Positions 24,998-33,099 of a DNA stretch of 35,556 nucleotides are shown here, piece after piece. The notes beneath the pieces were generated by a model. It was given only the letters and a program-made list of their open reading frames with translations. It searched no databases and had not been told where the DNA came from. Origin of the DNA: CAYZWU01 sp964482235. GTDB lineage: Bacteria; Planctomycetota; B15-G4; CAYZWU01. Made by a program: the position numbers and the translations under genes. The stretch is taken from contig CAYZWU010000054.1 of assembly GCA_964482235.1 (NCBI GenBank), positions 1 to 35,556 of the forward strand, given 5' to 3'. Within the stretch, counting starts at the first letter, position 1, and every line of letters starts with the position of its first letter.

Positions 24998-26557
24998 GTG
25001 TCCGCTGCAACAAGAAGCCGCCGTTCCGCCCCGAAAAAGAAACCGATCAATCCCCTCCTGATCCTTGGCCCGATCATCGTGGTCCTTGTAGTCATCGTCG
25101 TCATCGTCGCCTCCGGCGGCGGCGACAACGGTGAAGGCGACGATTCGTCGACGACAACGACGGCGAAGACGCAGGAGCAGATCCAGCGCGAGGAGGAAGA
25201 GAAGAAAGCGGCCGAGGAGAGAGAAAGGAAGCTGGCCAAGCTCGAGCTCGAGGAGTCGTACAGGAAGCAGGCTGATCAATGCAAGACGGCCGAGCAGCTT
25301 GCCTCGCTGGGACTCAAGGCCAAGAACGACAAGCTGCACACCATGGCGGACAACCTCTTCAACAAGGCGCTCAAGCTGGAGCCCGACAATGCGCGCGCCC
25401 ATTACGGCCTGGGCCACAGGAAATTCGACTGCACGCGCATGCTGGACGGTTTCGAGGAGCTCGACTTCCTCAACACGGGCGACGGCCTGGACGAGTACAA
25501 GGCCCTCGACGGCCAGTGGGTCGACCCCGTGACGATGGAGCAGACCCTTGCCAGGTGGGAAAAGGAGAAATCGGCGCTGAAGGAGAGCGCCGAGGAGAAG
25601 GAGAACGATCCCTTCGAGCAGAAGGTCACTTTCTACGAGCGCCAGATGAAGCACAAGCCGTTCTTCGGCGACATCGCCCGGGCGAACGCCTACACCATCG
25701 GCCGCGGCCCCAGGCCGGTCGCCCTCTTCATCCAGGAGGCACGGGACAGGCAGGAAGGCCACGGGGAGCAAATCGAACGAGGCTACACACCCTTCCTCCA
25801 GAGCTTCCAGAAGCACGTGGAGCAGAACTTCTTCTCCAAGTTCGGCTTCAAGAAGAACGACGGTTTCGACGCCTACATCGTCTGGATCCTCAACAGCGGC
25901 GGCGCCTACGTGAACCACGCGCGCGACTTCGGCAAGACCTCCGGGCTCTCGGTGAGCTCGCGGGCCCACTACAACTTCCAGAAGAAGGTGGCCATCACCT
26001 ACCTGGAGACAAGGGAGGGCCTGACCCCGCACGAGATGCAGCCCCTGGCCCACGAGATGGCCCACTACTTCCAGGACGCCTACGCGCCCTACGGGATCCG
26101 CGGCATCTCGTCGTTCTGGGTTGTCGAGGGGATGGCCGAGTGGATCTCCACGTTCAGCGGCAAGCTCCCTGACGGGCCCTACTTCTTCGAGAGCCGGAAC
26201 GAACACCGCACGATGGAGTTCCTGCGCCGGATCAAGGAGCTCGACGGCGTCTGGCCCGTCCCCATGGTCTCGATCCTCGACTGCGGCAACCAGGGCGAGC
26301 TCCGCGCCGCCATCCAGGTGGCCATGTCCGAGGAACCGCAGATGAAGAAGCACGGCGTCGACACTTACATCTCCTGGTTCTACGGCGCGGGCTACTGCCT
26401 CTGCCGCTACCTGAACGCGGAGAAGGAGAAGCAGTTCATCAGCTACCTGAAGAAGGATTTCGAGGGGGACGGGGGTCTCGACGTCTTCCAGGAGATCACG
26501 GGAATCAAGAACCTCTCGGCCTTCGAGAAGGAGCTGGTGGAGTACTTCTCGAACTGA
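24998..26557 (+). CDS. Membrane-anchored HExxH (DUF1570-like) metallopeptidase candidate
   Basis: The protein has 519 residues. GAGGAG lies six bases before the GTG at 24998; the TTG two codons earlier overlaps that spacing and is less likely. A basic N-terminus (RSRRSAPKKK) is followed by one membrane helix (about 20-40), a charged coiled coil (about 60-90, KTQEQIQREEEEKKAAEERE), a TPR-like segment and a long domain. That domain carries HEMAH at residues 352-356 and FWVVEGMAEW about 20 residues later, the HExxH plus downstream Glu pattern of gluzincins. Similar proteins are called DUF1570 or peptidase MA-like. The domain should lie outside the cytoplasm. Activity and substrate are unknown. 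Confidence 0.72.
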   Translation: MSAATRSRRSAPKKKPINPLLILGPIIVVLVVIVVIVASGGGDNGEGDDSSTTTTAKTQEQIQREEEEKKAAEERERKLAKLELEESYRKQADQCKTAEQLASLGLKAKNDKLHTMADNLFNKALKLEPDNARAHYGLGHRKFDCTRMLDGFEELDFLNTGDGLDEYKALDGQWVDPVTMEQTLARWEKEKSALKESAEEKENDPFEQKVTFYERQMKHKPFFGDIARANAYTIGRGPRPVALFIQEARDRQEGHGEQIERGYTPFLQSFQKHVEQNFFSKFGFKKNDGFDAYIVWILNSGGAYVNHARDFGKTSGLSVSSRAHYNFQKKVAITYLETREGLTPHEMQPLAHEMAHYFQDAYAPYGIRGISSFWVVEGMAEWISTFSGKLPDGPYFFESRNEHRTMEFLRRIKELDGVWPVPMVSILDCGNQGELRAAIQVAMSEEPQMKKHGVDTYISWFYGAGYCLCRYLNAEKEKQFISYLKKDFEGDGGLDVFQEITGIKNLSAFEKELVEYFSN

Positions 26558-26563
26558 TTCTCA

Positions 26564-26593
26564 TCAGGCCGCCCCGAATGTCATTCGGCCTGA
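26564..26593. other. Small hairpin after the HExxH gene
   Basis: TCAGGCCG and CGGCCTGA form an eight-base-pair stem seven bases after the stop codon. GAAT-GTC-ATTC inside can form an alternative inner stem. It has no U-run and sits just before the stronger terminator. Confidence 0.4.
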
Positions 26594-26610
26594 CATTGCA
26601 GCACCTTTCA

Positions 26611-26657
26611 ACGTCGGGGCAGGCCGCGGAAACGCGTGCCTGCGCTCGACGTTTTTG
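26611..26657 (+). terminator. Intrinsic terminator of the HExxH gene
   Basis: The outer stem ACGTCG/CGACGT and inner stem GCAGGC/GCCTGC enclose CGCG-GAAA-CGCG with a GAAA tetraloop. The hairpin runs straight into TTTTTGTT on the plus strand. It separates the HExxH gene from the convergent SGNH hydrolase gene that ends at 26672. Confidence 0.8.
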
Positions 26658-26671
26658 TTATATCCCGGGAT

Positions 26672-27715
26672 CTATTCATCCCCCTCGCGAACGAGCCGCT
26701 CGAACTCCCGGGCCAGCAGCCGGGTGAAGACCATGGCGCCGGCATGGTTGAGGTGCCCCCTGTCGAAGGAGTGCCTGAGCTCGTAAAGCTCCGGCCGGAG
26801 CGACGGATCACCCAGATCGATGGTGATCGAATCGGGCAGGCTGTCGAAGACCGGCACGGCGATCTCGTAGGCGCCGCCCACCTTGGGGGGCAGGACGAAG
26901 AAGAGCTTCACCCCGCTTTGCTGCGCCAGCTCGATGATCTCCCGGTACTCCTCCAGCAGGGCCGGGCTGCCCTTTCCTGCGGCCAGCCTGCCGCGGCTGA
27001 ACCCCTCCCGACTCTCGGCGGTGCGCCGTGCGATCCTGGCCGGATTGGGCCTGAAGACGGCTCCCTCCCTGCCCGTCGTCTCGGCCCACTCGGTGTCCTT
27101 GGAGCAGAAACCGTCGACCCGGGGCCCCAGGACCAGGCCGGAGCTCTTTTCCTCCGTCACGAACCGGATGATCTCCACGCCGTGCCCCACGTTGAGGAGC
27201 TTCTCGACCAGGGTCATCAGGTGGATGGAGCCGTAGCGGATCTTCTCCCCTGGCTCCTCGTCGGACTCGAGAATCGTCCGCATCAGGAGGAGGGTGCTCT
27301 CCAGGTCATACCAGTACTTCAGCTCCTTGGTGTGAAGGTTTCTCTCACCCGGCCTGTCGGCCGCCTTGCTGAGCTCGAAGACCACGTACCGGAGCCGCGG
27401 CGGTTTCTCCTCCATGATCTCGCGGAACAGGATCGCCGTCTTGGGGAAGAAGTAGGACGGCGCCCCCAGGTTGAACGACCTTATCCCGAGATCCCGGCTG
27501 ACGCTCCGGTCGAAGAGCTCGGGCGACAGATGCCGGTAGGTGCGGCTCGATCCGATGAAGAGCGTGTTGTAGTCGTCGCGGTTCTCCTCGAAGAAGCGGA
27601 CCTTCTCCAAGACCGCCGCCTCGCCCCAGCCGAAGGGCAGAAGCCGGATCACGGCCTGGTTGATGCCAAGGACGATCAGGCCGAGCAGAGCTGTTTTCAG
27701 GACGAGCTTCTTCAT
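26672..27715 (-). CDS. SGNH hydrolase-fold protein, partner of the MBOAT acyltransferase
   Basis: The protein has 347 residues. An N-terminal membrane anchor (about 4-25) is followed by the first SGNH block FIGSSRT, with the likely nucleophile S56. The last block is DRGHLNHAG with D318 and H321, completing a Ser-Asp-His triad. Proteins of this type (AlgJ/AlgX/DltD-like) accept acyl groups passed across the membrane by an MBOAT protein and place them on a polysaccharide or other surface target. The gene starts 12 bases after the stop of the MBOAT gene. The exact acceptor is unknown. Confidence 0.8.
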   Translation of the reverse strand: MKKLVLKTALLGLIVLGINQAVIRLLPFGWGEAAVLEKVRFFEENRDDYNTLFIGSSRTYRHLSPELFDRSVSRDLGIRSFNLGAPSYFFPKTAILFREIMEEKPPRLRYVVFELSKAADRPGERNLHTKELKYWYDLESTLLLMRTILESDEEPGEKIRYGSIHLMTLVEKLLNVGHGVEIIRFVTEEKSSGLVLGPRVDGFCSKDTEWAETTGREGAVFRPNPARIARRTAESREGFSRGRLAAGKGSPALLEEYREIIELAQQSGVKLFFVLPPKVGGAYEIAVPVFDSLPDSITIDLGDPSLRPELYELRHSFDRGHLNHAGAMVFTRLLAREFERLVREGDE

Positions 27716-27727
27716 CTTCTGGAGCTT

Positions 27728-29146
27728 CTAGAACTGATAGTAAATGAACCGGTTCTCGGTGAAGACACCGAACCACAGAACAAGCAGAACGAGGGTCGTG
27801 TAGAAGGTCCACCGCACGCACCACGGCTTTCGAAGCACCGCATCCTCGACGCTCCCCTTCCGCGTCAGAAAGTCCATCGTCAAAAGAACGGCGATCAGGA
27901 CAACGCTCACCGCGAGATCGACTGCGCCGCCCGGCAAAGGCATCGCCCAGGCGCCGGCGGCGAAGAGGTTGCAGAAGATGCTCTCGAACATGAAAAGGCA
28001 GTCGGCAACGCTCTCGGACCGGAAGATCATGTATCCGGCGTTGACCAGGTGGAAGGTCAGTAGGATCTGGAGCCAGGTCAGCCGGCGCAGCCCTCTGAAC
28101 AGGGGACCGATCCACACCCCCGCCACGAGGAGAAGGCCGTTGAAGGCGCCCCAGAGGACGAAGTTCCACCCGGCTCCGTGCCAGAGGCCGCTCAGCAGGA
28201 AGGTGGCGACGATGTTGAACTGCCACCGCCACTTGATCGTCCTTCGCCCGCCGAGAGAGATGTAGACGTAGTCCCGGAACCAGGTCGCCAGGGTGATGTG
28301 CCACCGCCGCCAGAACTCTCCGATCGACCGGGAAAAGTAGGGCGTCCTGAAGTTCTCCGTCAGCCTGATGCCCATCACCCGGGCCGCCCCGATGGCGATG
28401 TCGCAGTAGCCCGAGAAGTCGCAGTAGACCTGGAAGGCGAAGAAGTAGGTGGCCAGGAGCATCGCCCCCCCGCCGAAGGCGCCCGGCTCGCCGTAGACCG
28501 CATCGACGTAGAGGGCGAGGCGGTCGGCGATCACCACTTTCTTGAAGAATCCCAGCAGCATCCGGAAGAGGCCGCTCCGGACACGCTCGTAGTCGAAGCC
28601 CGCGAAGGACCTGAGCTGGGGAATCAGGTCCCTGGAGCGCTCGATCGGGCCGGAGACGAGCTGGGGCCAGAAGGAGACGTAGAGTGCGAAGACAAGGGGA
28701 TTCCGCTCCGGCCTGGTCTCGCCGCGATAGATGTCGATCGAGTAGCTCAGCGTCTGGAAGGTGTAGAACGAGATGCCCACCGGGAGAAGCAGGTCGAAGG
28801 CCGGCATGTCGCAGAAGATGTCGAACCGCTCCAGCAGCCCGCGAAACTCGTCGGTGAAGAACTCGAGATACTTGAAGGCGAAGAGGAGCCCCAGGTTCAC
28901 GACAAGGCTCAGGATCAGGTATTTCCTGCGGCCCTTCCTTTCGGGGATCCGGCTCATCCGGATCCCGGCAAAGTAGTCCACCGCGGTGGACGCCAGAATG
29001 AGAAGCACGTACTCGGCCTTCCAGCACATGTAGAAGTAGTAGCTGGAGGCCAGGAGGAGAGCGGTGCGCCACGACCGCGGCACGCTGAAATAGAGGACGA
29101 AGAGAACGGGGAAGAACAGGAGGAACTCGACGGAATTGAACAGCAA
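27728..29146 (-). CDS. MBOAT family membrane O-acyltransferase (AlgI-like)
   Basis: The protein has 472 residues and about 10-12 membrane segments. The conserved opening MLFNSxEFLLFF fixes the start at a TTG codon (29146), although the usual ribosome-binding site is weak. Key motifs are WRRWHITL at 279-286 and LWHGAGWNF with the catalytic His at 323. AlgI-type proteins move acetyl groups from the cytoplasm to a periplasmic partner, here the SGNH protein next door. The gene begins three bases after the stop of the DUF4276 gene. It probably modifies an exopolysaccharide or cell-wall polymer, but no polysaccharide biosynthesis gene is within this window. Confidence 0.92.
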   Translation of the reverse strand: MLFNSVEFLLFFPVLFVLYFSVPRSWRTALLLASSYYFYMCWKAEYVLLILASTAVDYFAGIRMSRIPERKGRRKYLILSLVVNLGLLFAFKYLEFFTDEFRGLLERFDIFCDMPAFDLLLPVGISFYTFQTLSYSIDIYRGETRPERNPLVFALYVSFWPQLVSGPIERSRDLIPQLRSFAGFDYERVRSGLFRMLLGFFKKVVIADRLALYVDAVYGEPGAFGGGAMLLATYFFAFQVYCDFSGYCDIAIGAARVMGIRLTENFRTPYFSRSIGEFWRRWHITLATWFRDYVYISLGGRRTIKWRWQFNIVATFLLSGLWHGAGWNFVLWGAFNGLLLVAGVWIGPLFRGLRRLTWLQILLTFHLVNAGYMIFRSESVADCLFMFESIFCNLFAAGAWAMPLPGGAVDLAVSVVLIAVLLTMDFLTRKGSVEDAVLRKPWCVRWTFYTTLVLLVLWFGVFTENRFIYYQF

Positions 29147-29149
29147 GGT

Positions 29150-29773
29150 TTACATGGCCTTTTTTAGCAGATCCAGTATGTCATCCAGCATTTTTTTAAA
29201 GTAGGGACATTTACTCCGGGCGACTTCAAGGTCGAGATTTCCGAACAGGGGTTTTCCGTAAACTACTTTTTTATAGCCTCGACCTGTTGCCTTACGGTAG
29301 CACTTATCCAGGGTTTTGGATGGAGGATTCTTGAAGTTCACCGTCTCCGGTTTGATGACTTTCTTGGGAAGAGCTTTACTTACTTTGGTCGGAAAGAGAT
29401 CGGTTTGGCTCAAGAGCCAAGCTTCGATTTCATGAACGGCAAAATACATGCGGAATCTCGGATCATCGACTTCCTTCTCGAAGTGCCTGACCGCCCATGA
29501 TTGTCGGCTCTTCACTGAGGTAAACTTGTCCGGATAGAAGTCGGGACCGTAGAGATCGAGCAATCCGATCGCGGCAATGATCTCATTACCCTTCGACCCC
29601 TGAAGATGCATCTCTACCTTTCGCTTAATTTTTTTCGTAAATTCCTGCCATCCTTCGAAGCGAACCACCGAAATACCAACGCGCTCCGGAAGATTCGGAT
29701 CAAGCCATCGTCTCAACAGGTCGCTGATCATTCTCTTTTCCGTTTTACCTTCCACGAACAGGATGATCTTCAT
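29150..29773 (-). CDS. DUF4276 protein, possible TOPRIM-like effector of the ATPase
   Basis: The protein has 207 residues. The opening I-I-L-F-VEGKTEKRM (E8, E12), the acidic LLDLYG segment (D73) and HEIEAWLLS at 114-122 match the pattern of DUF4276. The VEGxTE motif followed by a later Asp is like the metal site of TOPRIM nucleases of the OLD family, so a nuclease role is possible but inferred. The start codon overlaps the ATPase stop (ATGA), a sign of tight co-expression. The sequence is visibly AT-richer than its neighbours, as is the ATPase gene, suggesting that the pair was acquired together. Confidence 0.82.
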   Translation of the reverse strand: MKIILFVEGKTEKRMISDLLRRWLDPNLPERVGISVVRFEGWQEFTKKIKRKVEMHLQGSKGNEIIAAIGLLDLYGPDFYPDKFTSVKSRQSWAVRHFEKEVDDPRFRMYFAVHEIEAWLLSQTDLFPTKVSKALPKKVIKPETVNFKNPPSKTLDKCYRKATGRGYKKVVYGKPLFGNLDLEVARSKCPYFKKMLDDILDLLKKAM

Positions 29774-30984
29774 TCCATCTCATCCAGCTCGCCGGAACGG
29801 AAAAGCTCGCCAAGGGAATACTGCTTGAGCCAGTAATCGAGTTCGTTGCCGGATAGAACTCGAAATTCTGTTTTACCATCTCTCCATTCGACAACTGTTG
29901 TCGTTGGGACAGAATCACTGAAAGCACTCAAGAAATCGGGGGAATGTGTGGTAAGAACGACTTGGGTCCGTTTGGATGCCTCAGCAGCAAATTCCGCGAT
30001 GATTGGAAACATAGAGGGATGGAGGCCGATCTCCGGTTCGTCGATGGCAATCAATGATGGTGGTTCCGGATTACCGAGCACGGTCAGCAGAAACAGGAAG
30101 CGCAAAGTCCCGTCTGACAAGTCGGCTGCGGATTGCTCCCTTTTCAAAGATTTCCATCGAACACGTAGTTGAATTTGTGAGTCCGCAGCCGGAGGAAAAA
30201 CGAGCTCCTCGAACTCCGAACCAAATGCCGCCTTCATGGCGGCATTCACCTCGGTTTTGAATTCACGGCTTCCGGTGTAAAGCGTATGTAGGACCGAGAT
30301 CAGGTTCTGTGCATCAGATGTGACTCGCTTCTCGGGTCGAGTCAATGCAGGTTTCCGGATCGGGGCAACACGGTTGGTATGGATATCTTGGTATATTCCC
30401 CAGGAAGTTAGTTCTCGTTGATAATTTGAGACAAATAAGTTAACCGATGACCACGGTCCTCTCATCAAGGAAAGCAATGTTTCATCTTCAGAGACATGCT
30501 CCTCAAGTTGGATCATCTGAGATTTTTTTGTTCCGAAAATGCGCGCACGATTCTGGTTGCGCTCCAGCATCATGACAGAATCGTCGCCTTCCTTGACTTT
30601 GAATGCACTCAATTCATCACTGTATATATGTAACAGGAGTTCGCTATCTATCGTATATGCGCTTGATTGTCCAAGTCTGGATAGCTCAAGATTGTAAATT
30701 AGTTCTACTTCGCTTTGGTCTTGTTGTCTTCCTAGTGGAGACGTCATCACACGCATCTTTATCGCATCAGCCGACCCATCCCAAAGCAGCGGCTCCATCC
30801 CCCCCTCTCGCTTGACAAAATCACCCAATCCCCCCCTTGCGGCAACGGAAAGCAGTTCAAGAACTCGCAGGATGTTTGTTTTTCCGCCGGCATTCGGTCC
30901 GATGACAACGTTTAGATCCCCCGGTTCCCACTTTGCTTTTTTGAGGGACCGGTAGCCTTCGACTTCGAGTTCCAGGATCTTCAT
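29770..30984 (-). CDS. AAA/ABC-type ATPase of the OLD family (AAA_21-like)
   Basis: The protein has 404 residues. Walker A is GPNAGGKT at 29-36, the ABC-like signature LSDGT at 289-293, Walker B IAIDEPEIGLHP at 312-323 and the His switch in TTHSPDF with H347. The opening YRSLKKAKWEPGDLNVVIGPNAGGKTN is typical of Overcoming-Lysogenization-Defect-type ATPases, which act with a nuclease partner. The TOPRIM domain of classic OLD proteins is missing, and the adjacent DUF4276 gene could supply it. The ATG overlaps the stop of the M24 gene (ATGA). Phage defence is inferred from related gene pairs. Confidence 0.88.
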   Translation of the reverse strand: MKILELEVEGYRSLKKAKWEPGDLNVVIGPNAGGKTNILRVLELLSVAARGGLGDFVKREGGMEPLLWDGSADAIKMRVMTSPLGRQQDQSEVELIYNLELSRLGQSSAYTIDSELLLHIYSDELSAFKVKEGDDSVMMLERNQNRARIFGTKKSQMIQLEEHVSEDETLLSLMRGPWSSVNLFVSNYQRELTSWGIYQDIHTNRVAPIRKPALTRPEKRVTSDAQNLISVLHTLYTGSREFKTEVNAAMKAAFGSEFEELVFPPAADSQIQLRVRWKSLKREQSAADLSDGTLRFLFLLTVLGNPEPPSLIAIDEPEIGLHPSMFPIIAEFAAEASKRTQVVLTTHSPDFLSAFSDSVPTTTVVEWRDGKTEFRVLSGNELDYWLKQYSLGELFRSGELDEME

Positions 30985-32168
30985 GAATCACCCTTCACAT
31001 AAAACAGCTCGGTCTGCGGATGGGACAGCCACTCGCTCCCGTCGGCCGTCACCGCGATGATCTCCTCCGCCGTGGCCACCCCGTGGCCGGGGACGGTGAC
31101 GCGCGGCTCGATCGTGTAGACCTGGCCTTCCTCGATCTTCATCCAGGGGACCTTGGCGTAGCGCTCCCAGGCCGGTGCGAGAATCCCGGCGCCGTCATGG
31201 GCCGAGCGTCCCACCTGGTGCCCCGTGGCATGAGGAAACTCCTCGTAGCCCTTGGAGGTGATGGTCTCGCGCACCAGGGTGTCGATCTCGAGCCCCGTCT
31301 TTCCGGGCCGGATCGTCTCGGCGGCCAGCCGGATCGCGTCCACGATCGTCTGGAACGCCGACCGCACCGCCTCGGGCGCCTCGGTCTCGCCGGGACGAAG
31401 GAAGTACCAGGTCCGCTGGATGTCGGAGCAGAAGCCGTCCTTCTTCACGCCGAAATCGATGTTCATGATGTGGCCCGGCTCGATAGGCCTGTCCGTGGGG
31501 CCGCAGTGGGCTCCGGCGGACTCGGGCCCGGTGAAGACGGCGGGGCAGTGCTCCTCCTCCCAGGCCAGATCGACTCCCTCCTTCTCCACCTCGCCGAGGA
31601 TGAAGGCTGCCACCTGTTTCTCCGTCATGCCAGGCTTCAGGATACCCGTCACCTTGCTGTAGATCTTCTCGGTGAGGTCCACTGCGGCGCGCACGAGATC
31701 GAGCTCGGGCCGCGTCTTCCGGCCGCGCAGGGCGGCCACCAGCTCCTCGGACGAAATCCAGCGTTCCATGTAGGGCGTGCCCTCGAGGTGGTCCGCCAGC
31801 AGCTGGAACATGCCGTGGGTGAGGCCGTCGGACATGTAGTCGTTCACCGAGGTGTTGATGGCGAAACTCTTCGGATCGATCTCCTTAAAGAGCTCGCGGA
31901 GCGTGTCGCGGACGCCGGCCACGTAGGTCTTGACCTCGTCGAAGTAGCCGAGCCCCTCGAACTTGGCCGCGTCGAGGTTGCCCACGACGGCGATGGCGCG
32001 TCCCGTCCGGGTATAGATGAAGGCCGACTGCCAGGTGCAGCCCGCGCCAACCACGAGCTCCATGGCCGGATCGGCCATCGCCTCGCTCTCCCGGGCGAAG
32101 ATCAGCCACATGTCGATATTCTTCTCTTCGAGAATGGAAAAGGCCTGCTCTATCTTGGATCGGATCAT
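30981..32168 (-). CDS. M24 family metallopeptidase (Xaa-Pro aminopeptidase-like)
   Basis: The protein has 395 residues. AGGGAG seven bases upstream supports the ATG at 32168. The creatinase/prolidase N-domain (about 1-155) is followed by the pita-bread catalytic domain. Metal ligands appear in order: D238 (MNIDFGV), D249 (CSDIQRTW), H317 (HATGHQVG), E354 (IEPRV) and E368 or E369 (ATAEEI). The enzyme probably removes an N-terminal residue before proline or cleaves X-Pro dipeptides in the cytoplasm. No signal peptide is present. It starts four bases after the methyltransferase stop and its own stop overlaps the ATPase start. Confidence 0.92.
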   Translation of the reverse strand: MIRSKIEQAFSILEEKNIDMWLIFARESEAMADPAMELVVGAGCTWQSAFIYTRTGRAIAVVGNLDAAKFEGLGYFDEVKTYVAGVRDTLRELFKEIDPKSFAINTSVNDYMSDGLTHGMFQLLADHLEGTPYMERWISSEELVAALRGRKTRPELDLVRAAVDLTEKIYSKVTGILKPGMTEKQVAAFILGEVEKEGVDLAWEEEHCPAVFTGPESAGAHCGPTDRPIEPGHIMNIDFGVKKDGFCSDIQRTWYFLRPGETEAPEAVRSAFQTIVDAIRLAAETIRPGKTGLEIDTLVRETITSKGYEEFPHATGHQVGRSAHDGAGILAPAWERYAKVPWMKIEEGQVYTIEPRVTVPGHGVATAEEIIAVTADGSEWLSHPQTELFYVKGDS

Positions 32169-32172
32169 CGAT

Positions 32173-32820
32173 TCACTCCCTCGTAAAAATGCCGACATGG
32201 AACTTCTTGCCGTGCTTCAGCGCCGCCTTCCATGACTTCTTCTCGATCAGTCCGTTCTTCCGGGCCAGGCGCACCAGCACTTCAGGGGAGAGAAGGCGCA
32301 TCGCCTCGGAGAGCAGCTGGAGGCTCTGGAAGCGCGTTCGCGTCACGGGGCTCGCTTCGTCGTCCGGCTCCTGCACCACGACGGACATGGCGCCGCCCGG
32401 AACGAGCCAGTTGGCGATCTTCTCGATCATGGTGGCGGGATCGAGGTACTCGAGGAGGAGAGCCGAGTGGATCATGTCGAACGCTCCGGGTTCGAACCGG
32501 CACTTCTCGGCATGCGATTCGATCAGCTTCAGCGAGGCGCCGAGTCCAGGGTACCGCTGCCGGGCGATCTCCAGGTACTTGTCGTTCAGGTCCACACCGA
32601 CCACATGGGTCGAAACGGCCGGGTCGATGCGCCCGAATCCGTTCCCCGTCCCGCAGCCGAGAACGAGCAGACGTTCGGGCCGGATCGCCGAGTAGACCTC
32701 GCCGAAGATCGTGTCCAGCATGGCCAGCTGATCCACACCCTCGGGGCCCATGTGACCTTCGTAATCGCCTACCGGGATCTTCAGCCAGGGATTCTCGTCC
32801 CTCTCCCTCTCGTGAGTCAT
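32173..32820 (-). CDS. Class I SAM-dependent methyltransferase
   Basis: The protein has 215 residues. The SAM-binding motif I VLGCGTGNGF at about 53-62, the acidic residue D77 in VVGVDLND and the FDMIHSALLLEYL strand at about 114-126 mark a Rossmann-fold methyltransferase. The acceptor is unknown; small-molecule targets are more likely than RNA or DNA because no nucleic-acid domain is visible. GGAG precedes the ATG by seven bases. It is the first gene of the operon that continues to the SGNH gene at 26672. Confidence 0.88.
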   Translation of the reverse strand: MTHERERDENPWLKIPVGDYEGHMGPEGVDQLAMLDTIFGEVYSAIRPERLLVLGCGTGNGFGRIDPAVSTHVVGVDLNDKYLEIARQRYPGLGASLKLIESHAEKCRFEPGAFDMIHSALLLEYLDPATMIEKIANWLVPGGAMSVVVQEPDDEASPVTRTRFQSLQLLSEAMRLLSPEVLVRLARKNGLIEKKSWKAALKHGKKFHVGIFTRE

Positions 32821-32908
32821 CGCACTGCTCCTCGAATTCCAGATCGCCCGTCGTGGTTCGTTCGGTGTGCTCGGACAGGTAAAACGACCGGAATGCAGAA
32901 AGTTTCAA

Positions 32909-32937
32909 ATGATAGCCCGGCGGATCGGGAAAGGCAA
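32909..32937 (-). promoter_or_regulatory. Candidate promoter of the methyltransferase-to-SGNH operon
   Basis: On the minus strand TTGCCT (32932-32937) and TATCAT (32909-32914) are separated by exactly 17 bases. The -10 matches the consensus at 5 of 6 positions. It would give a 5' leader of about 80 bases before the methyltransferase. Confidence 0.5.
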
Positions 32938-32985
32938 TTCCAATGTGCGTTGCCGAGGAGGCCGCTCGGGAAAACGCCTTTTTCC

Positions 32986-33014
32986 TTGTCACATGCCGCG
33001 GGAGGCATTATAGG
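32986..33014 (+). promoter_or_regulatory. Candidate promoter of the lipoprotein-moeA-mog operon
   Basis: TTGTCA (32986-32991) and TATAGG (33009-33014) are separated by exactly 17 bases. The -35 matches the consensus at 5 of 6 positions and the -10 at 4 of 6. It would start a transcript about 80 bases before the lipoprotein, divergent from the operon on the other strand. Confidence 0.5.
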
Positions 33015-33099
33015 ACGACCATTGCCCTTTCGAGGCGACCGGGCTTGTTCCAGCCGCTGCGGACCTGAGAATATTGATCCGTCAATAGGAGGAAGAATC

